From contig JAKSMA010000005.1 in assembly GCA_024400895.1 (NCBI GenBank), positions 1-25,084 on the forward strand: DNA of 25,084 nucleotides. Direction: 5' to 3'. Both the position numbers and the translations under genes were made by a program. Positions 8,106-14,280 of the stretch are shown here, piece by piece. Position 1 is the stretch's first letter. Every line of letters begins with the position of its first letter. Under the pieces are notes generated by a model. That model saw only the letters and a list, made by a program, of their open reading frames with translations, was not told where the DNA came from and searched no databases. This DNA is from Muribaculaceae bacterium. Its GTDB lineage: Bacteria > Bacteroidota > Bacteroidia > Bacteroidales > Muribaculaceae.

Positions 8106-9173
8106 ATGACTTCAATAACTGACGACATACATAGCACCATCGGCGGCCGGCACTTGAGAATCGACGCATCGCACCCTCATATTGAATATGTGGGGCGTGT
8201 GAAGCGTGATGCGTCTGGTGGCGTGCGCTTTTGCCTTCCCGGGGTGCAGATTCATGTGCGCTTTGTGGGGGCGTCGGTGGCGATGGAAGTGGCTCCATAT
8301 AGCGGCTGCTTTATGGTGGAGCTCGACGATTGTGAGCCTTTCAAGGTGAAGAGCGGACGATGCGAAACGGTTGTGGAAATTGCCGATGGATTGCCTTGGG
8401 GCGAGCATAGGCTCACTATCACTTACTGCAATGAGGGCGAATTGGCGCCGCCGGTGTTCTATGGCTTTCTGATTAGTTCGCAGGGTGAGGTGCTTGAACG
8501 CCCGGAATTGCCGAATCGAAGAATTGAGTTTATAGGCGACAGCATTACCTGCGGCTATGGCGACGAGGACTTTAGCGCAGACAAGGCCTATCCGTATCCC
8601 GAGGTGTGCAATGCCTACTACTCCTATGCGTCGCAGACGGCCCGCCTGCTTCGTGCACAGTGTATGCTGGTGGCGCGTTCTGGCATCTGCCTCGCCTACG
8701 ACCGCCATACGCCAGGCGTGGGGGTGTTTCACGATATGCTCACGCTTTATCCCTACACTTTGTTTGCCCCCGAACACGATACCGACCTTTGGGACTGTGG
8801 CCGCTATCAGCCCGATGTGGTGTGTATCAACCTCGGCACCAACGATGTGGAGCAACCCTCCTTCGAAGAAGAAGCGTTTGCTGCCAGTATGGCCCGTTTC
8901 GTGCACGAAATCCGTGACCGTTATGCCCACGCAAAAATCGTGCTGCTTTCGGGCCCGATGCTCCACGGCGAGCATCTCGCAAGCGTCGGACGCGCTCTCG
9001 ACGCAGCCATGAAAACACTGAAAAACGAAGGGGAAACTTCGGTATATCGCCACGACATCACACCCATGGACGGCTCTCTCGGCTATGGCACACTTGGCCA
9101 TCCCTCCCTCTCCGAACACACTCAGATGGCCCACGCCCTCGCCACATTCCTCAGCGGATTGCTACAATGGTAA
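8106..9173 (+). CDS. SGNH/GDSL hydrolase, probable carbohydrate esterase (CE2-like)
   Basis: 355 residues from ATG 8106; this start follows the -7 box at 8081, while the longer open frame from 7956 would begin inside the upstream gene. An N-terminal beta-sandwich (about 20-130) precedes the SGNH domain, the arrangement of CE2 acetyl-xylan/glucomannan esterases. Visible catalytic blocks are GDSIT (Ser146), GTND (244-247, with Asn246) and the C-terminal histidine in GHPSLSEH (His332). The likely reaction is deacetylation of polysaccharide or oligosaccharide. No signal peptide is visible, so it may act inside the cell or on imported oligosaccharides. It follows the macroglobulin gene by 86 bp but has its own promoter. 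Substrate cannot be told from sequence. Confidence 0.85.
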   Translation: MTSITDDIHSTIGGRHLRIDASHPHIEYVGRVKRDASGGVRFCLPGVQIHVRFVGASVAMEVAPYSGCFMVELDDCEPFKVKSGRCETVVEIADGLPWGEHRLTITYCNEGELAPPVFYGFLISSQGEVLERPELPNRRIEFIGDSITCGYGDEDFSADKAYPYPEVCNAYYSYASQTARLLRAQCMLVARSGICLAYDRHTPGVGVFHDMLTLYPYTLFAPEHDTDLWDCGRYQPDVVCINLGTNDVEQPSFEEEAFAASMARFVHEIRDRYAHAKIVLLSGPMLHGEHLASVGRALDAAMKTLKNEGETSVYRHDITPMDGSLGYGTLGHPSLSEHTQMAHALATFLSGLLQW

Positions 9174-9228
9174 TGCCGCATTTGCAAAAAAGAATTTTTC
9201 CAATAGGGATATTGTCCATATTATCAAT

Positions 9229-9263
9229 AAAAAAAAGCAGCTGAATCTTGCGATTAGCTGCTT
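9229..9263 (-). terminator. Original tRNA-Leu terminator, separated from its gene
   Basis: AAGCAGCT (9235-9242) pairs with AGCTGCTT (9256-9263), extended by AATC/GATT around a TTGC loop. On the minus strand it is followed by eight T (9236 down to 9229). It begins 7 nt past the tRNA 3'-end duplicate at 9271, the usual place for a tRNA terminator. The intact tRNA now lies 4.7 kb away, so insertion of the element explains the layout. It may also stop rightward transcripts of the esterase gene weakly. Confidence 0.8.
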
Positions 9264-9268
9264 ATTCT

Positions 9269-9283
9269 TGTGCCCAAGAAAGG
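9269..9283. other. Left attachment site (copy of tRNA-Leu 3' end)
   Basis: TGTGCCCAAGAAAGG is identical to 13969-13983, which is the 3' end of tRNA-Leu. Identity stops after 15 nt on the right and at once on the left. This is the duplication expected from site-specific integration into a tRNA gene. Confidence 0.85.
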
Positions 9284-9395
9284 TACATAACCTTAAAAAT
9301 ATGAGAAATTAAAAGAATGGAAATGCTATAATATCAGCACTTTGCAAATTTTATGTTTTCCATTTGTTGCTTAAAAAAGCATTTGTTTTGCTAAT

Positions 9396-9422
9396 TTGTT
9401 ACACCTATGTTACACCTGTAAA
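9396..9422 (+). repeat. Left paired GTTACACCT site, probable integrase arm site
   Basis: A 27-nt segment identical to 13879-13905. Each copy contains GTTACACCT twice at 11-bp spacing, on the same face of the helix. One copy near each end fits arm-type binding sites of a lambda-like integrase. This copy lies just upstream of the integrase -7 box, so integrase could repress itself. Confidence 0.7.
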
Positions 9423-9433
9423 GAAAAAAGTAT

Positions 9434-9441
9434 TATCTTTG
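9434..9441 (+). promoter_or_regulatory. -7 promoter element of the integrase gene
   Basis: TATCTTTG matches TAnnTTTG; no TTTG lies 19-21 nt upstream, where the GTTACACCT repeats sit instead. It supports the integrase start at 9481 rather than the upstream ATG at 9364. Confidence 0.5.
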
Positions 9442-9480
9442 CAACCAAAAGAAAATAAGAGCAATACAAAATTATTTGAT

Positions 9481-10674
9481 ATGGCAAAGAATGATGTAAA
9501 AGCGAGCGACAACCCAAAATTGAAGCAAAAAAAGATGAGTGATGGCAATTTGTCGCTTTATCTTGACTATTATTTGGGGCGTGTAAATGTGGTGGATGAG
9601 CATACTGGTGAGCAAAAAAGCAAGGTGTTGAGGAAAAGGGAATTTCTGCACCTTACATTGTTGGCTAATCCTCGTACGCCATTGGAGCGACAGGGCAACA
9701 AAGATGTGATGGCGTTAGCACAAAAGATTAGGTTTGAGAAAGAACAACAATTAAATGAAAGCACTTTGGGATATAGGCTCAAAAAGAAAGAAACCATCAA
9801 CTTTTTAGACTATTTTCAAAGCTACATTGACAGCTACACCAAAAAGGATAAAAGAAATGTTGCACTTGCATTAAAGCGGTTTAAATCTTTTCTTGCAGAA
9901 ACAAGCGAGTATAATAACTACAAGGATTTTATTAAGCCAAACCAAATTACTAAAGATATGGTTTTGGCATTTATAGAGTACTTGCAGAGCAAAAGCGTGG
10001 GCGAGGGAGCGCACACAATATTTGCAAGATTCAAGAAAGTGGTTGCCTATGCCGTGGAGCATGATGTGATGCAGAAAAACCCATGCAACAAAATCACAAT
10101 AAAGATTGACAACAACATATTGAAAAAGGATGTATTGTCACAGGATGAAATAACCAAGTTGATTGCCACCCACTACAACAGGGAAAACCCAAACATTAGG
10201 CGAGCCTTTATCTTTTGCCTCTACACAGGCATGAGGTATTGTGATGTGAAAGATTTGACCTTTGCAAATGTGGATTTTGCTAACCGCCTGTTAAAGTATG
10301 AGCAAAACAAAACAAAGGGGCATAGTGCTAATAGTGGTGTGGTAACACCGCTAAACGATTGGCTGCTACAGCTCATTGGAGAGCCTACAACCCCCGATTG
10401 TCGGCAAGAGCTAATATTCCCCTTACCGAGCTATGAAATGTGCTTAAAAGCCGTCAAGCGATGGGTTAAGCGTGCTGGCATCAACAAGCATATTAGTTGG
10501 CATTGTGCTCGCCACAGCTTTGCTGTTAATATCCTCAACAATGGTGCCAACATTAAGACTGTGGCAAGCCTGTTGGGGCATAGTGGGCTACAATGCACCG
10601 AGAAATATACAAGAGCCGTGGACAACCTAAAACAACAGGCAATAAATAGTTTACCAACACCAAACTTTGATTGA
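9481..10674 (+). CDS. int: Tyrosine recombinase (integrase)
   Basis: 397 residues from ATG 9481. The frame is open from 9364, but that part overlaps the paired repeats and the -7 box. Layout is the usual one for Bacteroidetes integrases: an N-terminal arm-binding part, a SAM-like core-binding domain (about 105-205), then the catalytic domain. Active-site residues are all visible: Arg252 (TGMRYCD), His341 and Arg344 (HCARHSF), His367 (LLGHSG) and nucleophile Tyr376 (EKYTR). It should catalyse integration and excision at the tRNA-Leu att sites 9269 and 13969. It lies at the left end, transcribed inward, and is followed 3 nt later by the 239-aa gene, so the two are probably co-transcribed. Confidence 0.93.
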   Translation: MAKNDVKASDNPKLKQKKMSDGNLSLYLDYYLGRVNVVDEHTGEQKSKVLRKREFLHLTLLANPRTPLERQGNKDVMALAQKIRFEKEQQLNESTLGYRLKKKETINFLDYFQSYIDSYTKKDKRNVALALKRFKSFLAETSEYNNYKDFIKPNQITKDMVLAFIEYLQSKSVGEGAHTIFARFKKVVAYAVEHDVMQKNPCNKITIKIDNNILKKDVLSQDEITKLIATHYNRENPNIRRAFIFCLYTGMRYCDVKDLTFANVDFANRLLKYEQNKTKGHSANSGVVTPLNDWLLQLIGEPTTPDCRQELIFPLPSYEMCLKAVKRWVKRAGINKHISWHCARHSFAVNILNNGANIKTVASLLGHSGLQCTEKYTRAVDNLKQQAINSLPTPNFD

Positions 10675-10677
10675 GCG

Positions 10678-11397
10678 ATGAGAAAATACCAAGATATAGA
10701 AATAATTTTTGATTTGATTGCCGATTACTACAGATCAATAAAACTTGAACTTGCAAAAGGCGGCTTTGGTGGCTGTGTCTTTGAGGCTGGAAGCAAGTTG
10801 TATAATTACATTATTGGCAATACAGAGGGTTATAGATGTGATTGGGCTTCTAACAATCACCTAACCCAAAAGGTTGCCGATGTTGCAGATCGTTGTTATA
10901 ACTTTATGGTAGCCAACGATGGTAATCTATACAAGAAAAGTAGTCATTATTTAGCGATAATTATGTTTCTTGACCGATGCATAAACGATATAAAATTAAC
11001 AACAGGCATTGAGCCACAACAAGGCGAGCAAGCCCCAGCGAGCCAAGAACCAAGCCCGACTACAAAGGTTGCATCAAAAGAAACCCCAGCCGAGCTAAAC
11101 ACCGACAGGGCAAGAGCTATATTTGCAAAAGCCGTTGAGGCTGGACTGATGACCGAGCAATATAAGTGGCTGAAAACAGCAAGCCTGTACGGCTATTTTG
11201 TGGATAAAGTAAGCGATGCATTGGGAATAAAAGATAATGCAGACAGGATTAAATGGGCTATGTTTGGCAAGATAATACCAAACCATAGCACAATGCTTAA
11301 CACAGCAAAACAAGCTATAAACGCTTATAAAAACAAAGGGCTGCCACCGCCACAAGATGATGATATTGTGGATAGGATAATCAAGGAAACACGATAA
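10678..11397 (+). CDS. Unknown element protein, 239 aa
   Basis: Not recognised by function. The ATG comes 3 nt after the integrase stop, so translation is probably coupled. Two parts are visible: an N-terminal helical region (about 1-110) with several aromatic and Cys residues, and a C-terminal region (about 140-239). A Pro/Gln/Ser/Thr-rich linker (about 112-140) joins them. The C-terminal part (RARAIFAKAVEAGLM, YKWLKTASLYGYFVDKVSDAL) resembles, from memory, a module attached to different N-termini in proteins of Bacteroidales mobile elements. No signal peptide or transmembrane segment is seen. It could modulate integrase or be an accessory gene of the element. A strong terminator follows at 11404. 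Confidence 0.75.
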   Translation: MRKYQDIEIIFDLIADYYRSIKLELAKGGFGGCVFEAGSKLYNYIIGNTEGYRCDWASNNHLTQKVADVADRCYNFMVANDGNLYKKSSHYLAIIMFLDRCINDIKLTTGIEPQQGEQAPASQEPSPTTKVASKETPAELNTDRARAIFAKAVEAGLMTEQYKWLKTASLYGYFVDKVSDALGIKDNADRIKWAMFGKIIPNHSTMLNTAKQAINAYKNKGLPPPQDDDIVDRIIKETR

Positions 11398-11403
11398 TTA
11401 TCA

Positions 11404-11446
11404 ACCCTCACATTACCCTCATGTTATAGTAATGTGAGGGTTTTTT
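11404..11446 (+). terminator. Intrinsic terminator after the int/239-aa operon
   Basis: ACCCTCACATTA (11404-11415) pairs with TAATGTGAGGGT (11430-11441), followed by a run of T to 11446. It separates the integrase operon from the Xis/rep operon. Confidence 0.85.
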
Positions 11447-11447
11447 G

Positions 11448-11589
11448 TTTCTAATGCCTTGTAACTTTGCCCTTGTTATCGCTGGCGAGGTGAGAGTATG
11501 AGCCACCATCGGCACGATAGCATAGGCAAAGAGTGTTACAGCCTCATACCTGTAACAGGAAAGCCTCAACATAAATTTCATTATAACAT
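11448..11589 (+). promoter_or_regulatory. Structured control region upstream of the Xis/rep operon
   Basis: 142 non-coding bases rich in inverted repeats: GTTACAG (11535-11541) with CTGTAAC (11550-11556), 8-nt loop, and GTATGAG (11496-11502) with CTCATAC (11543-11549). A TAACTTTG box is at 11462-11469, without a TTTG at the right distance. The GTTACAGCCT...ACCTGTAA stretch resembles the paired end sites. It may be an operator, a replication origin for the Rep protein, or a structured leader; the sequence does not decide. Confidence 0.45.
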
Positions 11590-11880
11590 ATGATAGAAGA
11601 TGAAATTAAAAAGGTTGCTGATATGGTAACAAACAAAACAATCTTTTGCACCAAAGAGGTGCTAACCAGCGATGAAGCGAGCCGTTACATGGGCGTTTCA
11701 AAGAGCCACCTTTACAAGCTAACGATGAGGCGAGAAATCCCACATTACAAGCCAATGGGAAAGATGTGCTATTTCAACCGCCATGAGCTGGAGCAATGGC
11801 TCCAAAGCAACCGAGTTGCCACAAACAGCGAGCTGGACAACCAAGCCAATAACTATTGCATGAAAGGGGGCAAGATATGA
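11590..11880 (+). CDS. Excisionase-like helix-turn-helix protein
   Basis: 96 residues. The core SDEASRYMGVSKSHLYKLTM, then IPHYKPMGKMCYFNRHELEQWL, is the winged HTH_17 / excisionase fold that is common in Bacteroidetes mobile elements. It binds DNA and probably acts as recombination directionality factor with the integrase, or as a regulator of the rep operon, as AlpA/Xis proteins do. Its stop overlaps the start of the next gene (ATGA at 11877-11880), which indicates coupled translation. The inverted repeats just upstream (11496-11556) are candidate binding sites. Recognition of the fold is firm; the exact role is inference. Confidence 0.85.
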   Translation: MIEDEIKKVADMVTNKTIFCTKEVLTSDEASRYMGVSKSHLYKLTMRREIPHYKPMGKMCYFNRHELEQWLQSNRVATNSELDNQANNYCMKGGKI

Positions 11881-12329
11881 TAATCACCGACTACTACAAA
11901 ATGCAAGAGCTGAAAGTGATGAAATCACACCGCTTTGACTGCACCGCCTCAACAGGTGAATACCCATTGTTTGAGGCAATAGCCCACAGGGCAAGAAATG
12001 GGCGATTCTATTGCTATTACAATGGCATTCCCGACAGCTTTTCAGCCAACGCCCAGCGTAAAGCGGACAAGGCATTGAGCAATGGGGACAACATTAGCAG
12101 TGTTTATATTCCAAACTTATCAAGCCCTTTAATTGGCTATGGGGATGTGAATGGCACAAACGATGGCTTGCTGTTCCTGTTCAGCGAGGATTACAAAATG
12201 TTGGAAATCTTTGTGGCAAGGGGCTATAAGAACAACATTAGGAACCTGTTTTACCTGTTTGCCGATGGCGAGCTGGACGATGAATTGGCGAGGATAAGGG
12301 AGCAAGCAAAGCCTGTTGAAGGCAAGTAA
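11877..12329 (+). CDS. Unknown element protein, 150 aa
   Basis: The ATG at 11877 overlaps the stop of the HTH gene in ATGA; a longer frame from 11856 adds seven residues and is less likely. From memory, similar short proteins sit beside rep genes in other small Bacteroidales elements, with the shared pattern SSVYIPNL, IGYGDVNGTNDGLLFLF, and FVARGYKNN followed by LFYLFADGELDDELA. It has no signal peptide, membrane segment or known catalytic motif. The conserved position between the Xis-like and Rep genes suggests a role in replication or its control, but no function can be assigned. Confidence 0.75.
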   Translation: MIITDYYKMQELKVMKSHRFDCTASTGEYPLFEAIAHRARNGRFYCYYNGIPDSFSANAQRKADKALSNGDNISSVYIPNLSSPLIGYGDVNGTNDGLLFLFSEDYKMLEIFVARGYKNNIRNLFYLFADGELDDELARIREQAKPVEGK

Positions 12330-12369
12330 CCCTCTATATTAAATTGTCAACAATTACCAAAATAGTAAT
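12330..12369 (+). repeat. Duplicated 40-nt leader upstream of rep (copy 1)
   Basis: Aligns without gaps to 13312-13351 at 34 of 40 positions. It begins CCCTCTATATTAA right after the preceding stop codon and contains an ATTAC...GTAAT inverted repeat. The second copy occupies the same place before the next gene. Confidence 0.75.
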
Positions 12370-12374
12370 TTGGC

Positions 12375-13310
12375 ATGTATGATACTATAAATTTCAAGCT
12401 CACCGCCATTGATGTAAGCGATGTTGATTTCATTGAGGAAACTCCATGTTACCTAAACGATGTTGCTCTACATTACTATGGCGGTGAGCCTGTTGTAACA
12501 GGCAGCATAGATGGGCTTAAAGTAACAGCTAATAAGTGGCAAGTAAAGGTTAAAGATGGCTCGCTCTGCAAGTGGTTTTTGGGCGATAATTTCCAATCCC
12601 TGGGGCGAGGTACAACCCAGCAAGCCATAGAAATGCTGTCAGACACTTTGCATTTGCCGATGGACAGGGCTACAATCACAAGGCTTGATATAGGGGCAAA
12701 TATCATTACTGAATATCCACCAGCCACCTACTTTAATCATTTGGGTTTTCTCGCCCATGCAAGTAGGTTGTTACAGCCCACAGGACTTTATTACAGCAAG
12801 CGTGATGAAGTGTTGTGCTTTTATGATAAAGCGAGGGAGTGGAAAGCCAACAATGAGCTTGTGCCACAGCTTTATCGTGGGCGGTATGTTTTAAGATATG
12901 AACAAAGGTATTTACACAGGTTGCCCAGCCGACTAAAGGTGCCATCGGTAACAGGTGCTTTGCTTTATGATGAGGGCTTTTATATGTATGTGCTGAAAAG
13001 GTATGTTGAGGTATATAAAGCCATCGGGAAAATAAATGATTTACAACCTAATTTTGACCACATGAAAGGTAAAAAAGAATTAAAGGAAATGGCATTGCTA
13101 TGCCTAATAGAGCGATTGGGTGGAGAGGTTGAGTTTATCAACCAAATCAAAGATGCCCAGCAGCGTGGCGAGCTTACCAACAAGCAAGCCCACGATTTGA
13201 GGAACGGTATCAAACAAGCCTGTAAAACTAAAGCTGGCATCGTGGTGCCAAACAAGCAAATAACCGAGCTTGACAAAAAGGTGGGCGAGGTTATTAGGTT
13301 TTACAGGTAA
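12375..13310 (+). CDS. Putative replication initiator, phage/plasmid pII/X-like
   Basis: 311 residues starting MYDTINFKL. Features recalling the gene II/X and Rep_trans groups of rolling-circle initiators are a hydrophobic-acidic strand motif TRLDIGANI (about 100-108) and a later YDKAREW (Tyr150, Lys152), like the YDKxxE motif of those proteins. An RGRYVLRYEQRY segment follows at about 168-179. A classical HUH motif is not obvious. The protein probably nicks or binds an origin to replicate the excised element, perhaps one near 11448-11589 or the leader at 12330. The gene is preceded by a 40-nt leader duplicated before the next gene. Family placement is from motif memory, so a different initiator type is possible. 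Confidence 0.65.
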   Translation: MYDTINFKLTAIDVSDVDFIEETPCYLNDVALHYYGGEPVVTGSIDGLKVTANKWQVKVKDGSLCKWFLGDNFQSLGRGTTQQAIEMLSDTLHLPMDRATITRLDIGANIITEYPPATYFNHLGFLAHASRLLQPTGLYYSKRDEVLCFYDKAREWKANNELVPQLYRGRYVLRYEQRYLHRLPSRLKVPSVTGALLYDEGFYMYVLKRYVEVYKAIGKINDLQPNFDHMKGKKELKEMALLCLIERLGGEVEFINQIKDAQQRGELTNKQAHDLRNGIKQACKTKAGIVVPNKQITELDKKVGEVIRFYR

Positions 13311-13311
13311 T

Positions 13312-13351
13312 CCCTCTATATTAAGTAGTCAATAATTACAAATTTAGTAAT
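13312..13351 (+). repeat. Duplicated 40-nt leader upstream of the TerS-like gene (copy 2)
   Basis: Second copy of the leader at 12330-12369, starting 2 nt after the rep stop codon and ending 9 nt before the ATG at 13361. The 5' 13 nt are identical in both; the ATTAC...GTAAT arms are kept although the loop differs. Confidence 0.75.
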
Positions 13352-13360
13352 CCTATTAGC

Positions 13361-13768
13361 ATGGAAACTAATTTCAAAAATCAACAAAAAGCGACAATTT
13401 CACAAGAAACAGGGCTAACGGCACAGCAAGAGAGGGCGTGCATCATGTTAGCGAGCGGTGAAAATGCCACAAAGGTTGCAGAACTTGTTGGCATAAACCG
13501 CACAACACTATATAAGTGGTTTAAGAGCGATGAATTTATATGGTATTACAACGAGTTGTGCCGAGAAATAAAGAGAGAGGTAAAAAGCAGTGTTTTGAGC
13601 CTCCACCAATCTGCTGTAAACACGATAAAAAGTTTGCTGGAGAGTGAAAGCGAGAGCGTGAGATTTAAAGCCTCTACTTGGGTGCTTGAAAATATTGGCT
13701 CCTATGATTTCAAAGATGGAGAGGGGCTTGTTATTGACCCATCAAACATGATTATCAAAATTCATTAA
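13361..13768 (+). CDS. HTH protein resembling phage terminase small subunits
   Basis: 135 residues. LTAQQERACIMLASGENATKVAELVGINRTTLYKWFKSDEF (about 19-59) is a homeodomain-like HTH of the kind in phBC6A51-type phage proteins and small terminase subunits. A long charged helix follows (about 60-105), then a segment with SESVRFKASTWVLENIG, a pattern common after the HTH in such TerS-like proteins. In phage satellites a TerS near one end redirects packaging; by analogy this could be its role, but it could equally be a repressor or copy-control protein. It is the last gene before the right end, closed by a terminator at 13794. Confidence 0.7.
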   Translation: METNFKNQQKATISQETGLTAQQERACIMLASGENATKVAELVGINRTTLYKWFKSDEFIWYYNELCREIKREVKSSVLSLHQSAVNTIKSLLESESESVRFKASTWVLENIGSYDFKDGEGLVIDPSNMIIKIH

Positions 13769-13793
13769 ATGATCCAAAGTATTTCAATGGTCA

Positions 13794-13824
13794 AAGTGTT
13801 GGTTTTGTTGCCAGCACTTTTTTT
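13794..13824 (+). terminator. Intrinsic terminator at the end of the element's rep operon
   Basis: AAGTGTTGG (13794-13802) pairs with CCAGCACTT (13811-13819, one G-T pair), loop of 8 nt, followed by five T (13820-13824) just after the TerS-like gene. Confidence 0.85.
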
Positions 13825-13878
13825 GTGCCCAGCCTCAACAGGCCACAAAACACGCCCAAAAGTGGATGATTGGTTGAA

Positions 13879-13905
13879 TTGTTACACCTATGTTACACCT
13901 GTAAA
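13879..13905 (+). repeat. Right paired GTTACACCT site, probable integrase arm site
   Basis: 27 nt identical to 9396-9422, again with two GTTACACCT units 11 bp apart and in the same orientation. It lies 64 bp inside the right att copy. Confidence 0.7.
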
Positions 13906-13911
13906 AATAAA

Positions 13912-13965
13912 ATAGGCTGATAACCGATTGATTTTCAATTAGTAACCAATTGATTTTCAGCCTAT
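13912..13965 (-). terminator. Element-borne hairpin acting as replacement tRNA-Leu terminator
   Basis: ATAGGCTGA (13912-13920) pairs perfectly with TCAGCCTAT (13957-13965). Transcribed from the tRNA on the minus strand, the hairpin starts 5 nt past the tRNA 3' end and is followed by TTTTATTTTT. The loop is long (36 nt) but has an internal CAATT/AATTG pairing. It would restore 3' termination lost when the element separated the tRNA from its original terminator. Confidence 0.55.
13922..13959 (+). repeat. 16-nt direct repeats, 22 bp apart, beside the right att site
   Basis: AACCGATTGATTTTCA (13922-13937) and AACCAATTGATTTTCA (13944-13959) differ at one base. The 22-bp spacing is two helical turns, fitting a pair of binding sites for an excisionase or integrase. 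They fall inside the loop of the hairpin at 13912-13965. Confidence 0.65.
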
Positions 13966-13968
13966 ATG

Positions 13969-13983
13969 TGTGCCCAAGAAAGG
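13969..13983. other. Right attachment site in tRNA-Leu
   Basis: Copy of the 15-nt core TGTGCCCAAGAAAGG. It includes the discriminator base, the 3' strand of the acceptor stem and the start of the T arm, so recombination here leaves the tRNA complete. Confidence 0.85.
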
Positions 13984-14051
13984 ACTCGAACCTTCACGCC
14001 TTGCGGCACACGCACCTGAAACGTGCGCGTCTACCATTCCGCCACTTGGGC
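13971..14051 (-). tRNA. tRNA-Leu (anticodon CAG)
   Basis: 81 nt. Acceptor GCCCAAG/CTTGGGC with discriminator A; anticodon stem CACGT/GCGTG with loop TTCAGGT, giving CAG; long variable arm TGCC-GCAA-GGCG typical of leucine tRNAs; T loop TTCGAGT. CCA is not encoded. The gene is the integration target: its 3' end is duplicated at 9269, and its original terminator now lies at 9229-9263. Confidence 0.95.
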
Positions 14052-14061
14052 ATTGCGAATG

Positions 14062-14091
14062 CAAAGTTAGTAATATTTTTTAAATTAGCAA
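14062..14091 (-). promoter_or_regulatory. Promoter of tRNA-Leu
   Basis: On the minus strand TTG (14089-14091), 19-nt spacer, TAACTTTG (14062-14069). The -7 box ends 10 nt before the mature tRNA 5' end at 14051, so the leader is very short. Confidence 0.7.
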
Positions 14092-14219
14092 CAATGCCCT
14101 GTGAAAAAAGGATGCCCGTTTTTTGCTGTCGTTGGTTTTTTCTGATGATGAGGTTTTCTTGAATTTTCTTTTGGCGGTTGCCCGTAGTCTGCTGCCGGGC
14201 CAACTTCTGGGGTTTTGCA

Positions 14220-14251
14220 TTTGATTTTCTGCGTTTCTTTCGGTAAATTTG
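14220..14251 (+). promoter_or_regulatory. Promoter of the histidine phosphatase pair
   Basis: TTTG (14220-14223), 20-nt spacer, TAAATTTG (14244-14251). It predicts transcription from about 14258, 20-25 nt before the ATG at 14281. Confidence 0.75.
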
Positions 14252-14280
14252 CACTTTAGAAACCAAATAAAATTACATAT

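Larger units (their letters stand above)
9174..9480. other. Left junction region of the integrative element
   Basis: 307 bases without a gene. In order they hold the stranded tRNA-Leu terminator (9229-9263, minus strand), the left att copy (9269-9283), about 110 nt of A+T-rich DNA, the left paired GTTACACCT site (9396-9422) and the integrase -7 box (9434-9441). Confidence 0.7.
9269..13983 (+). mobile_element. 4.7-kb integrative element in tRNA-Leu, satellite- or plasmid-like
   Basis: Bounded by 15-nt direct repeats of the tRNA-Leu 3' end. All six genes point right: tyrosine integrase, unknown 239-aa protein, excisionase-like HTH, unknown 150-aa protein, pII/X-like replication initiator, and terminase-small-subunit-like HTH. 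Paired GTTACACCT sites lie about 110 bp inside the left end and about 65 bp inside the right. The DNA is visibly more A+T-rich than its flanks. No relaxase, capsid, portal, zot-like or resistance gene is present. It could be a phage satellite (the gene order recalls PICIs), an integrated rolling-circle plasmid, or a minimal remnant. All reading frames and both ends look intact. Confidence 0.85.

Noticed and set aside
12330..13351. The two 40-nt leaders as part of a CRISPR array
   Set aside because: Only two imperfect copies exist, nearly 1 kb apart with a gene between them, and there are no cas genes.
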